Source of the DNA: Syntrophales bacterium
Lineage (GTDB): Bacteria > Desulfobacterota > Syntrophia > Syntrophales > UBA8958
Length of the DNA: 64,000 nucleotides
Assembly: GCA_026416455.1 (NCBI GenBank)
Contig: JAOAFE010000008.1
Location: 1 to 64,000 of the forward strand
Reading direction: 5' to 3'
Shown in pieces: positions 35,075 to 46,200 of the stretch; position 1 is the stretch's first letter; every line of letters starts with the position of its first letter. The position numbers were made by a program, and so were the translations under genes. The notes beneath the pieces are model-generated. The model was not told the DNA's origin and made no database searches. It saw nothing but the letters and a program-made list of their open reading frames with translations.

Positions 35075-35886
35075 TTTCTCTCATCCTGACCTATTATCAC
35101 CATTACTTCCTCGAGACGTGAAAAATCGACTGCCGGCTCCACCTCGACCTTCTTAAACATACCTCCCTCGCGCCAATCGACACGACTTACATAACCTATG
35201 AGCAACCCTTTAGGAAACACATGAGAGATACCCGCGGTGACTACCGCCTCCCCTACTTTCACTTCGTCGGTTTTCCCCACGTATTTAATCGAACACCCTC
35301 GTCCCGTTCCCTGAACAATGCCCTGCACGCGATTAGTCTGTAAAATAGCATCAATACAACTTGTCTCATCAATTATGAGCAAAACCCTTGACACCTGCCA
35401 AGAAGGTTCAATCACTCTTCCCACGAGCCCACGATCGGTAATGACAGGATCATTTCTTTTGACCCCGTGCGAAGACCCACGATTAATGATCATCGCTTTT
35501 ACGGGCGATTTCCTTTCCATGCCTATTACCCTAGCAGTTAGATGTTTTAATCGGAGTTCTTCATCTAACTTGAGGAGGTTTCGCAATCTTTTGTTTTCTT
35601 CATAAGCCTCCCTATAGTTCGCCACTTGGGCAAGGAGCCTGTCAATTTCCTTCTTTAATCTCTTATTTTCTTCCGTTACCCCGACGAGAAAAATATACTT
35701 TTGCCATGCCTCCTTAGCCGACTTCAGAGGATAGTCTAGAAGGTATCGCAGCTTCACGGCTCCCTCAACGATTAATTTTCGCAAAAAAGAAGTTGGCTCT
35801 TCACGATGGATGTTGTATACAGCCAAAAAAAGAAAAAAACCCCCTATCAAAACGAGGATGATAGGGGTGCGAAATCTTCTGATCAC
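35071..35886 (-). CDS. mreC: rod shape-determining protein MreC
   Basis: A 271-residue bitopic protein: an N-terminal membrane segment (about 9-24), then a coiled coil at about 68-105 (NKRLKKEIDRLLAQVANYREA), then the beta-barrel periplasmic domain with GSSHGVKRNDPVITDRGLVGRV and VGEAVVTAGISHVFPKGLLIG. MreC scaffolds the elongasome and activates PBP2. It lies 27 bases after mreB and overlaps mreD by four bases. Confidence 0.94.
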   Translation of the reverse strand: MIRRFRTPIILVLIGGFFLFLAVYNIHREEPTSFLRKLIVEGAVKLRYLLDYPLKSAKEAWQKYIFLVGVTEENKRLKKEIDRLLAQVANYREAYEENKRLRNLLKLDEELRLKHLTARVIGMERKSPVKAMIINRGSSHGVKRNDPVITDRGLVGRVIEPSWQVSRVLLIIDETSCIDAILQTNRVQGIVQGTGRGCSIKYVGKTDEVKVGEAVVTAGISHVFPKGLLIGYVSRVDWREGGMFKKVEVEPAVDFSRLEEVMVIIGQDERK

Positions 35887-35913
35887 GACTATTTCACCCT
35901 AAACACCCGCTGC

Positions 35914-37005
<1,092 letters not shown>

Positions 37006-37100
37006 TTATTCCATCGGGCAATGTTTTTATTTTTATTTGATTTGTCCGGCCTCTTATATTATGGGAGGTTCGTCACAGAAACAATCGAGGGGTTAGGAAT

Positions 37101-38666
37101 ATGCTCAACTTGATGAGAAAGCATGCCCGCAACTGGATGATGAGAATCCTGTTGGGTATCATAATAATTGTATTCGCCCTCTATTTCGGATCCATGGGTG
37201 GAAGACATAGAGCAGAAGCTATTGTCTCAATTGATGGAAAAATAATTACCGAGACAGAATTCCGTCGCCAATATCAGGACCTCCTGGAAATGTACCGACA
37301 GAGATTTGGAGGGCTCCTAAGCGAGGACATGATCCGATCTATGAACCTAAAAGAACAGGTTCTGAACAAAATGATTAACGAGATCCTCCTCATGAAAAAG
37401 GCAGAGGAGATGAAAATAAAAGTCACGGAAGAAGAATTAAGAAGGAGTATAATCTCCATCCCCGCTTTTCAACGCAACGGTGTCTTCGATGAAAACCTAT
37501 ACCAACGAATGCTACGCTATAACAAAATAAAACCGGACGAGTTCGAAGAAATGCAACGAAAGAACCTGATTGCCTCTAAGATAGAAGACCTAATCCTAGA
37601 CGGCATTCACGTGACCCAGAGAGAGGTTAGAGAGTATTACCAGTCCCGTAACGCCAAGGTCAATATCATCAAATGCACCATTCCGACCAGTGAATTTACA
37701 AACAAAATCACTTTCACCCGAAATGATGTGGAAAAATTTTATCGAGAACATGAAGGCAAGTTCAAAGTTCCTGCCCGCGTGCAGGTCAGTTATATCCTAT
37801 TTAGGGCAACGGAATATGCAAATAAGGCAGAGGTCTCCCAAGAGGAAATCGCCGAGTACCGAAAACGCCTGAAAGAAAAAATGGCAGACGAAAAAATCAT
37901 CGCAGAAATTAAAAAGTCCAAAGGCATGAGCCTGGCTTATGAAGAAGCTAAAAAGGCCCACGATGAAATATACCAGTTAGAAAACTTCGAAGCCTATGCG
38001 ACGAAACACGGGCTAAAGATACAAACAACGGAATACTTTGACGAAAACAGTGTTCCAAATGAACTTAAAGGCATCAATAATTTGATCAAAACTGCATTTT
38101 CTCTTCAACCTAAAGAAATTTCCCGCGTACTCGCAACCGGTGAAGCCTATGCCATTCTCAAGCTAACAGGGAAAAAAGAGGCCTATACCCCCCCTTTAGC
38201 TCAAATCGAGCAGAAGGTACGAGAAGAGTACATCAAGGAAGAATCAAAGAAAATGGCTTTAAAAGTGGCGGAGACAATTATTGACAGGATAAAGAAGGGT
38301 GAAGATCTAATTAAGATAGCGCGGAAAGAAAAATTGTCCTTATCAGAAACAGGCATCTTTACTATTACCTCTCCCCCTTCAAACTTGGCAAATTCAATGG
38401 AGGTCTTTTCCGCCCTGGCTCGTTTAGGTCCTAATAATCGGGTAATAGATACGCCCTTGGCGTCTGCCGATGGTTACCTGATCCTCCAGCTTAAAGAGTG
38501 GATACCACCCACAGAAGAGGGAATGTCTCAGAAGCTATTGGCAGCGAAAGAAACCTTTCTGCACATGAAGAAGGTAGAAGCTATACGTTTTTGGATTGAA
38601 GCTCTCAAATCAAATTTGATCAAGGACGGCCGCCTTAAGTTTCTAAAGGATATTAAAGAGCTTTAA
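37101..38666 (+). CDS. PpiD/SurA-like periplasmic chaperone (SurA_N domain)
   Basis: A 521-residue membrane-anchored periplasmic protein: a basic N-terminus, a hydrophobic anchor at about 15-30 (RILLGIIIIVFALYFGS), then a SurA_N-type helical domain (about 45-180) with ITETEFRRQYQDLLEMYRQRF and KEQVLNKMINEILL. Overall architecture matches PpiD, an inner-membrane chaperone of the SecYEG exit. The middle region, where a parvulin isomerase domain is expected, lacks the usual ARHIL and GG-DLG motifs (it has ARVQVSYILF), so isomerase activity is doubtful. A second weakly parvulin-like stretch ends at DGYLILQLKEW. Its stop shares bases with the converging DUF2845 gene. Confidence 0.78.
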   Translation: MLNLMRKHARNWMMRILLGIIIIVFALYFGSMGGRHRAEAIVSIDGKIITETEFRRQYQDLLEMYRQRFGGLLSEDMIRSMNLKEQVLNKMINEILLMKKAEEMKIKVTEEELRRSIISIPAFQRNGVFDENLYQRMLRYNKIKPDEFEEMQRKNLIASKIEDLILDGIHVTQREVREYYQSRNAKVNIIKCTIPTSEFTNKITFTRNDVEKFYREHEGKFKVPARVQVSYILFRATEYANKAEVSQEEIAEYRKRLKEKMADEKIIAEIKKSKGMSLAYEEAKKAHDEIYQLENFEAYATKHGLKIQTTEYFDENSVPNELKGINNLIKTAFSLQPKEISRVLATGEAYAILKLTGKKEAYTPPLAQIEQKVREEYIKEESKKMALKVAETIIDRIKKGEDLIKIARKEKLSLSETGIFTITSPPSNLANSMEVFSALARLGPNNRVIDTPLASADGYLILQLKEWIPPTEEGMSQKLLAAKETFLHMKKVEAIRFWIEALKSNLIKDGRLKFLKDIKEL

Positions 38667-39004
38667 TTTCCCCGGCATCTGTTAGCGCCTTTTCCTCGGC
38701 TAACGGGCTCTTCCTTAATGAGTTTGCCTCCATCAAAGGTTAGGACGTATATGAAATCTCCTTCTCCGCAATTATAAGTCCATTTCTCTACCTGACGTCC
38801 CACCTTTTTTCTCCCCTCTTTGACCTCCAAATATCGGTCATCTTTTAGGCGCACCTTTTCCTTCATTTGCGGTTCCCCACATTCGGCCAATACTTTTGCT
38901 TTTACATCTCCGATAGAAACAAGACCCTTTCCACACCGCAAGGCGATTGCCATTTCAGGATAGATAAAAAATAAAACCGCACTTATGACCACTAACCATT
39001 TCAT
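38663..39004 (-). CDS. DUF2845 family secreted protein
   Basis: A 113-residue protein with a signal peptide (about 1-21, ending AIA). The mature part begins LRCGKGLVSIGDVKAKVLAECGEP, the mark of DUF2845, a small family of unknown function in Delta- and Gammaproteobacteria; paired cysteines suggest a disulfide. It overlaps the nadD stop by four bases, as the last gene of proA-nadD-DUF2845, and shares TTAA with the converging PpiD-like stop. Confidence 0.8.
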   Translation of the reverse strand: MKWLVVISAVLFFIYPEMAIALRCGKGLVSIGDVKAKVLAECGEPQMKEKVRLKDDRYLEVKEGRKKVGRQVEKWTYNCGEGDFIYVLTFDGGKLIKEEPVSRGKGANRCRGN

Positions 39005-39660
39005 GTCTTTTCCCCCTCCAAATATAATCCGTGGTCCTTAATGTATTTGATTACTTTTTCCGGCGTAAGAAAAGCGATTGAACGTCCCTCTTTTATCCAT
39101 TGACGGATCACTCGGGCCTTAATATCGAGCAAGGTCACACGAACCAAATAGATGACGTATCCATCGGGCCCTAGATAACTACTATTTCTCTCGTTAAAAA
39201 CAAATAGCCTCGCTATTTCTGGCGTTAAGATCCGATCTAAATCGAGAGCTGCGCAACCAGGACGACTCATTACAATGAAATTACAAATTCTGACCAGTGT
39301 CTCCCATTCTTTCCAAGTTCGGAGATCTTCAAAGGCATCTTGACCAGTTATAAAAAATAAATTGTCCTCTCCCAAGCGACAACGGCGCCATGCATTGACC
39401 GTATCAATGGTATAGGACACACCTTCCCTTTTCCCTTCTTCATCAGACACCTCAAAGAAGGGATGGTGACCGATTGCCAGTCTGACCATCTCGTAGCGGT
39501 GAGCAAAGGGGGTAAGGTCTTGGGGATCTTTGTGGGGAGGTCGGCCGGCAGGTATAAAAATTATCCGGTCGAGTTGCATAAGTTCCCTTACTTCCTCTGC
39601 ACAGCGGAGATGTCCAAAATGAATGGGATCGAAGGAACCGCCAAAGATACCCCATCTCAT
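39001..39660 (-). CDS. nadD: nicotinate-nucleotide adenylyltransferase
   Basis: A 219-residue nucleotidyltransferase making nicotinate adenine dinucleotide from NaMN and ATP in NAD synthesis. The N-terminal [17 protein letters not shown] and [11 protein letters not shown] are diagnostic. The usual C-terminal (S/T)xTxIR motif is altered to [17 protein letters not shown], losing the serine and threonine that contact ATP phosphates; the Arg and the following GxSI part remain. It overlaps proA by four bases. proA-nadD adjacency is common. Confidence 0.92.
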   Translation of the reverse strand: MRWGIFGGSFDPIHFGHLRCAEEVRELMQLDRIIFIPAGRPPHKDPQDLTPFAHRYEMVRLAIGHHPFFEVSDEEGKREGVSYTIDTVNAWRRCRLGEDNLFFITGQDAFEDLRTWKEWETLVRICNFIVMSRPGCAALDLDRILTPEIARLFVFNERNSSYLGPDGYVIYLVRVTLLDIKARVIRQWIKEGRSIAFLTPEKVIKYIKDHGLYLEGEKT

Positions 39661-40913
39661 GTTCTTATCTGACCGTTGCCGTAAACGATGAATTTGGTCG
39701 TAGTCAATTCCTCAACCCCCATAGGCCCGTACGCATGTAGTTTTGTTGTGCTAATGCCAATTTCTGCACCCAACCCCAATTCAAAACCGTCGCTGAATCT
39801 GGTCGAGGCATTAACAAGGACGGTAGATGATTGCACTCTGGTCAAGAATTCCTGAGCCCGTTGATAGTTCATAGTGACAATAGCTTCTGTGTGATTAGAC
39901 CCATAGAGAGCAATATGCTCCAAAGCCTGTTCCATACTGTCCACCACCCTTACAGCAAGGATCAAGTCAAGATACTCGGCATACCAATCTTCCTCTGTTG
40001 CCTCCTCCACATGGGGTATAATCTTTCTTGTCTTCGGACATCCTCTCAGCTTGACCCCGGCCTCTCCTAATTCTTTAGAAACGAGCGGTAAAAACACCGA
40101 CGCCACCCTTTCGTGGACCAAAAGCGTTTCCATGGCGTTGCAAACGCCCGGTCTCTGGACTTTGGCATTCAGGCAAATCCTAACCGCCATTTCCAAATCC
40201 GCATCTTCATCTACATAAACGTGGCATACACCCTTATAGTGCTTAATTACTGGTATCTTTGACTCTTTCACCACTGCCCGAATCAATTCCTCCCCCCCCC
40301 GGGGAATGATGAGATCTATCAATTCTTCGAGCTGGAGCAATTCATAGACTGCTTCTCTCTCTGTCACAGGTACCATTTGGATAGCCCATTCCGGTAAATC
40401 ATGACGGACCACTACACGTTTTAACACATCGACAATCGCCAGGTTAGAATGAATAGCCTCTGAACCACCGCGAAGAATCACGGCATTTCCGGCCTTCAAA
40501 CAAAGGGCAGCGGCATCGGAAGTGACATTCGGCCTGGATTCATAGATGATCCCTATCACCCCTAAAGGAATTCTCATGCGACCAACGAGTAACCCATTGG
40601 GCCGACGCCACATAGAGGTGATGCGACCCACTGGATCTGGGAGAGAAGCTACCTCCCTAATTCCTTTGGCCATATCCTCGATACGCCCTGGGGTAAGGGT
40701 TAATCGATCAATCATAGCTTTGGATAGGCCACTATCATTGGCCCTTTTTACATCCTTTTCGTTTTCCCTTATGAGATATTCCTTCTCCCTCACTAAAGCT
40801 TCCGCCATCTCCATTAAGGCGGCGTCTTTCACCGCCGACGATAGGGTGGCCATAATGCCAGCCGCCTCTTTGGCCTTTTTCGCCAAGGTGATAATTTCAT
40901 CTCTCAAGGCCAT
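39657..40913 (-). CDS. proA: gamma-glutamyl phosphate reductase
   Basis: A 418-residue NADPH-dependent reductase of proline synthesis, converting gamma-glutamyl phosphate to glutamate semialdehyde. Motifs: [39 protein letters not shown], the catalytic Cys in [13 protein letters not shown] and the C-terminal [25 protein letters not shown] 40913 was chosen because AAGGAG lies eight bases upstream; the longer frame to 40958 adds 15 unconserved residues. proB is not in the window. Confidence 0.96.
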   Translation of the reverse strand: MALRDEIITLAKKAKEAAGIMATLSSAVKDAALMEMAEALVREKEYLIRENEKDVKRANDSGLSKAMIDRLTLTPGRIEDMAKGIREVASLPDPVGRITSMWRRPNGLLVGRMRIPLGVIGIIYESRPNVTSDAAALCLKAGNAVILRGGSEAIHSNLAIVDVLKRVVVRHDLPEWAIQMVPVTEREAVYELLQLEELIDLIIPRGGEELIRAVVKESKIPVIKHYKGVCHVYVDEDADLEMAVRICLNAKVQRPGVCNAMETLLVHERVASVFLPLVSKELGEAGVKLRGCPKTRKIIPHVEEATEEDWYAEYLDLILAVRVVDSMEQALEHIALYGSNHTEAIVTMNYQRAQEFLTRVQSSTVLVNASTRFSDGFELGLGAEIGISTTKLHAYGPMGVEELTTTKFIVYGNGQIRT

Positions 40914-41011
40914 ATTACGCTCTCCTTTCTTTGTCTCCAACCAGGATTGACAAAACATCTAAGTCTTCCTATTAAAGCAGGCGAAAAATTTCTAACAGGC
41001 GGGAAAGGGAT

Positions 41012-42100
41012 GTGTCAAGTCAATCCATTGATGACCTAAGAATTTTTGCCGGTTCTCAAGCCTATGAAATCATAAAAGAAAGGGGGCTCAATTGGGACGA
41101 TATTGGTGTCTATTTTGGGGCCGCCGTAGGTCCGAGATGGCTTATTGCTTCGGGTTTTGATCTTTCTCTCATGAAGCATGCCGTGTTAGGTCGGAAAAAT
41201 CCCATCTTGCTCATAGGTGCCTCGGCGGGGGCATGGCGACTTTCCACCTGGACCATGCCAGAGGCAGAAAAAAGTTATAGGCATCTTATGGAGGCATACA
41301 TTACAGCCACTTACACAGAAAAAGATACTCCCCGAACTATAAATCATTCCCTCTTACGTATCATTGACCAAGCCATTGAAGATGATGCCATACCGTTCGC
41401 TCTCAGACATCCTCGATATCGTTTAGCCATTATCACTGCCAGATCTAAACACTTGACTGCCTTTTCTTCAAAAATAATTCAAGGCTTGGGATTCGGACTG
41501 TGTTATCTCTTCAATATGATAAGCGCCACATCTATTTTTGCCTTCGTAGATCGGGTCGTTTTTTACTCAGGACCGCACTCTCCCCCATGCGAACGAGGCT
41601 ATATGATTCCCCTTACACCCGCTAATTTCAAACCCGCCCTTCTGGCGTCTGGGGCAATACCGATGGTCGTAGAGGGAGTAAAAGACATAATCGGAGCTCC
41701 CCCAGGTACTTACCGCGACGGCGGATTGACGGATTACCAATTGAATTCTGCCCTACCTCCTAAGGCCGAAACCGGTTTTACCCTTTGTTTTCTCCACCAC
41801 CCCAAAATAATACCGGGGTGGTTAGACAAAAGGTTAAAAAGGAGGCCTAATCCAGAAAAGTTAAAAAAAACGATTCTCGTCGTGCCATCTGAAGATCTTG
41901 TGGCCCGGCTCCCTGCCGGAAGGGTCCCAGAACGAGAGGATTTCATTAGGTACATCTCAGATCCCCAAAAACGGATCAAGAACTGGCGTCAGGCGGTAGA
42001 CCTCAGCTCTCACCTGGGAGAAGTCTTTCTGGAGTTGGCGGCCAGTCAGAGGATAAGATCTCGAATAGAAAGGATGCCCTTCCATGAATCCCCTTTATGA
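41012..42100 (+). CDS. patatin-like phospholipase family protein
   Basis: A 362-residue protein with a patatin-like Ser-Asp dyad: the nucleophile Ser71 in GASAG (GxSxG) and Asp236 in the DGG motif of YRDGGLTDY. Upstream FGAAVGPRW may act as the oxyanion loop. The rest is not familiar, so the substrate (phospholipid, lysolipid or other ester) is unknown. The GTG start at 41012 is the only reasonable one, with AAAGGG very close. No signal peptide, so it is probably cytosolic. It overlaps the radical SAM gene by 17 bases, and with DUF2905 forms a three-gene plus-strand operon divergent from proA. Confidence 0.75.
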   Translation: MSSQSIDDLRIFAGSQAYEIIKERGLNWDDIGVYFGAAVGPRWLIASGFDLSLMKHAVLGRKNPILLIGASAGAWRLSTWTMPEAEKSYRHLMEAYITATYTEKDTPRTINHSLLRIIDQAIEDDAIPFALRHPRYRLAIITARSKHLTAFSSKIIQGLGFGLCYLFNMISATSIFAFVDRVVFYSGPHSPPCERGYMIPLTPANFKPALLASGAIPMVVEGVKDIIGAPPGTYRDGGLTDYQLNSALPPKAETGFTLCFLHHPKIIPGWLDKRLKRRPNPEKLKKTILVVPSEDLVARLPAGRVPEREDFIRYISDPQKRIKNWRQAVDLSSHLGEVFLELAASQRIRSRIERMPFHESPL

Positions 42101-43016
42101 AAGATTGCAGCCTTGTACCCTGTGCCCGCGCAAGTGCCAAGCGGAGCGTCGGCAAGGACGAAAAGGGTTTTGTCACCTCACAGATAGCATGGTAGTTGAT
42201 TGTGCTTTACCTCACTTTGGAGAGGAGCCGCCCATCTCAGGGTTAAAGGGATCGGGAACAATATTTTTTTCTTCTTGCAATCTTCGATGCCATTTCTGCC
42301 AAAACTACCAAATAAGTCAATCCGTTACTGGACAAAACATGTCTCCCAGAGAACTGGCGGAAACCATGATCATCTTGGCCCAGAAAGGGTGCCATAATAT
42401 CAATCTCGTCACCCCTACTCCCCATGCTCCTTTCATTCTGGATGCTATCCGAGAAGCAAGAAACCAAGGACTCTCTTTGCCTATCGTTTACAACACTAGC
42501 GGCTATGAACTCCCGGAAGTAATACGCGAGTTGAACGGATGGATAGACATCTACATGCCCGATTTCAAATTCGGAGATGAAGAGACTGCTTATACATTCG
42601 CTGGCGTTAAGAATTACACCGTCTATGCCAAAGCAGCTCTGAAAGAGATGATTAACCAGGTGGGCGAAGAACTAGTCATACAGGATGGTATCGCTACCCG
42701 CGGACTAATCGTTCGTCACCTCATCTTCCCTGGCCTGGTCGAAAACAGTCTCAAAGCGATAAAGATAATGGCCGAAGAATTGTCTCCTCGCCTCACCTTG
42801 AGCATCATGTCTCAATACACCCCTATCCCCGCTCTTCATGGACACCCTCTACTAGGCAGAAGATTAACGGCAGCAGAATACGAAATCGTAGTTAACTATG
42901 CCCTAGACATGGGATTCGAAAATATCTATATTCAAGAATTAGATGCCAGGCATCTGATGCCCGATTTCAGGCAAGATACTCCGTTTGCCTGGTATGAAAG
43001 AGAGGAGGGAGACTGA
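42084..43016 (+). CDS. radical SAM protein, PflA-like
   Basis: A 310-residue radical SAM enzyme. The 4Fe-4S motif CNLRCHFC lies near 65-72 after GSGTIFFSS. An N-terminal Cys cluster (CTLCPRKCQAER...FCHL) precedes it. This pattern is found in the group related to pyruvate formate-lyase activating enzymes that are annotated as uncharacterised PflA-like proteins, distinct from true PflA with its glycyl-radical partner. No glycyl-radical enzyme is adjacent, so the target is unknown. Its ATG lies within the patatin-like gene. It joins DUF2905 with no gap. Confidence 0.85.
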   Translation: MNPLYERLQPCTLCPRKCQAERRQGRKGFCHLTDSMVVDCALPHFGEEPPISGLKGSGTIFFSSCNLRCHFCQNYQISQSVTGQNMSPRELAETMIILAQKGCHNINLVTPTPHAPFILDAIREARNQGLSLPIVYNTSGYELPEVIRELNGWIDIYMPDFKFGDEETAYTFAGVKNYTVYAKAALKEMINQVGEELVIQDGIATRGLIVRHLIFPGLVENSLKAIKIMAEELSPRLTLSIMSQYTPIPALHGHPLLGRRLTAAEYEIVVNYALDMGFENIYIQELDARHLMPDFRQDTPFAWYEREEGD

Positions 43017-43241
43017 ATGCAACCTTTCCCCTCGATAGGAAAGGTATTGATTTTCACTGGATTAATTATCTTCGTCATAGGTCTTCTATTCTTGTTCTTG
43101 GACAAAATTCCCTGGTTTGGAAGATTACCTGGCGATATATCTTACGAGGGTAAGCGGGTACATTTTTACTTCCCCCTCACCACGTGCATCCTCATTAGCC
43201 TTCTGATCACTCTCTTCCTCTGGTTTTTGGGTCGGAGATAA
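43017..43241 (+). CDS. DUF2905 family membrane protein
   Basis: A 74-residue protein with two hydrophobic helices (about 8-27 and 51-70) linked by DKIPWFGRLPGDISYEGKRVHFYFPL, the hallmark of DUF2905. The function is unknown. Its ATG follows the radical SAM stop directly. Last gene of the operon; the converging glycogen gene ends 40 bases away. Confidence 0.88.
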   Translation: MQPFPSIGKVLIFTGLIIFVIGLLFLFLDKIPWFGRLPGDISYEGKRVHFYFPLTTCILISLLITLFLWFLGRR

Positions 43242-43281
43242 CCCAAACCTAAGCGGGATTTAAGAAACTCAGTCGTTGTCT

Positions 43282-46200
43282 TTAACCCCAGAGCACAAGA
43301 CCGGCTTCAATATTCAAATCTAAACGTTGATGGTAGGGCATCACCCGCACGCCATATATGTATTGTCCATTGAATTTAACGTCGTACGCGAGAGTATAGG
43401 TGAGAGCCCCATCCGTTCCTCGCTCCTTGAGTGATAGGGGAATCCTCTCCGGCATGCCGGAAAAACCATTTACCCCTTTCTGGCCTATTACCAATTCGAC
43501 GTAAATTTCCTCGGGTTCCATCCGTCCTGGGAATATACGCGCCGTCACCTTTAGGGTATCTCCCACGGAGATTGAGTCCCCTTGAATACCCTGGATTATA
43601 ACTTCTTCTAGTTTAAGAGAGGAGAAACGCATTGCCACCTTAGACTTCCAATCGGCTATTTCCTTCGCCAAGGCGAAGTTATTCTCCATCATCATTTTGC
43701 CTCGGCGGGCCGCCGGTTCGTACATCTTCCGTAAGTATTCCTGCACCATACGCTCTGTGTTGTAAACAGGGGCAAGGGTTTGAATGGACCTTTTCATTAA
43801 AGCAACCCACTTGACTGGTATACCTGTAAAATCTCGTTCATAATAGAGAGGAACGATGGTATTCTCCAACAGCTCGTATAAAGAGAGGGCATCTTCCTCA
43901 TCGGAATCCCCCGTTTCTTCTACGTACCCTTTTCTGACGGGGCCAATGGTCCAACCGTTAGACCCGTCATAGCCCTCTACCCACCATCCATCCGATACGC
44001 TTGCATGGATGACACCGTTTATAATGGCCTTTTCACCACTTGTTCCACTTGCTTCGAAAGGTCTTCGGGGCGTATTTAGCCACACATCTACCCCTTGAAG
44101 GAGATGACGAGCAGTGCGAATATCGTAGTTTTCTAAAAAGAAGATACGGCCTATAAATCTATCATCCCGACAGACAGATGTTACTTTTTCCAAGATCTCT
44201 TTGCCTAAATTATCGTTCGGATGGGCCTTGCCGGCGAATACGATCAAAACAGGGCGTTGTGGATTATTGACCAGACGGTCTAACCGCTCTAAGTCGGAAA
44301 GAATAAGATAGGCGCGTTTATAAGGGGCAAACCGACGGGAGAAACCTATTATCATAGCGCCGCTGCTCAAATAACCAAAAACCTGTTCTCTTCTTATCTG
44401 TTCACCCCGGTAAAGGGACCAATTTTGGGTGATTCTTTCCCTTATCAGGTCCACAAGTTTCTGTTTCAGTTCAGTGTGGACGCGCCAGAGCATCGTGTCG
44501 GGAATATCTTGAACTTTAGCCCACCTCTCGGGATCCAAAAGATTCTTTTCCCATTCAATACCCAAATAGGCATCGTAAACAGCCTTCATGCGTGGGGCAA
44601 GATAAGAAAGGAAATGGGCTCCGTTAGTTATATGTATAATAGGAATATCCGTCTCATCAAATCCCTTCCATACATTACGCCACATGCGCCTCGACAGTTC
44701 ACCATGCACTTTGCTTACAGCATTGCACCTGTAAGTTAGCTTCAGAGCCATGATATTGAGATAGAAGTTTTTTTCATCCCCTCCTTCGTGCCGTCCCAAC
44801 TCCCAAAATTGATCCCACGTAAGTCCCAGTCGTTTAGCAAAACCGGAAAAATAATGTTCCATCAGTTCACGGGGAAAGCGCTCGTTACCGGCCTCCACAG
44901 GCGTATGGGTAGTGAATACGCTATTTGATCTCACCACTTCCGCCGCTTCATGGAAAGTAAGCCCTTCCTCCTGCATCAGCGAAACGATCCTTTCCAAAAG
45001 AAGAAAAGCCGAATGGCCTTCATTGATGTGATACACACATGGTTTTATCCCCAGCTTATTCAACAGCCTCACTCCTCCTATGCCGAGGAGAATCTCCTGC
45101 TCGAGACGCACTTTTTGATCGGCAAAATATAATCGAGCTGTAATTGCTCTGTCCTGCGGTGTATTGCGTGGCACATCGGTATCGAGGAGATAAAGACTTA
45201 CTTTTCCAACCCTAACCTCCCATATATTAGCAAAGAGCACTCGTCCCGGCAGTTCAAGGGAAATCTGAACGGCATTTCCCTTATCATCTCTTATGCATCT
45301 AACGGGCATAATGGAAAAGTCATTTTCTGGATACAGTTCCTGCTGCCTTCCGTTTTGATCGATCGTCTGTTGAAAGTATCCATTTTTGTACAATAGGCCG
45401 ACTCCAACGATGGGAATACCCATATCGCTCGCTGTCTTGAGGTGATCCCCCGATAACGTACCCAGCCCCCCCGAGTAAATGGGTAAACATTCGTGTAAAC
45501 CATATTCGGTGGAAAAATACGCAATGGGAGAGGTGGATTTTATGTCCTCGGCATATGGGTATTTCTTCTTGAGGCCGGAACCCTTCATGTATTCGTCGTA
45601 TCGCTGGAGAATCTGGGAATATAGGGCCAGATAGGTTTCGTTTTCTGACGCCTCTTTTAATGCCTCCGGGGACAAGCTTTCAAGCATGAGCACCGGATTA
45701 TTGCCCACTTCATTCCAAAGGCGTAAATCGAGACTCGCGAAGAGATCTAATGCCCTGGGATTCCAAGCCCACCACAGGTTGTAAGCCAATTCCCTGAGAC
45801 GAGATATATTTTCCGGCAAGCTGGCGACAGCCGTAAAGGTACGAAAATGTGGGCGTGATGAAGCTACCCCCGCATAAACATGAACACCCGGAATGATCTT
45901 CAACTCGGGGACAAGTTCCTTCCTCTTTTCCGCCCGTTCCAGGGCCTGAGAAAAGGCTTCAACATAGAAACAAATAAAATCTCTCCAATTAGCTTTCATC
46001 GCCACATCCCGGGCGTTTTTCCTTCTTTCATTCAGCTCTTCCGGCTTCCAACCTATAAAATCGAGGAAAACACCCCGCATGTCCTTAACCACGTCATCCA
46101 TCATCCTACCCCGCCGACTGAGCAAGATGATACCTGGCGCCTTACCAAAATTTGCCTCCACCCAGAGTCCAAATCCGGCTTGGTCTGTTGTAACTGTAGG

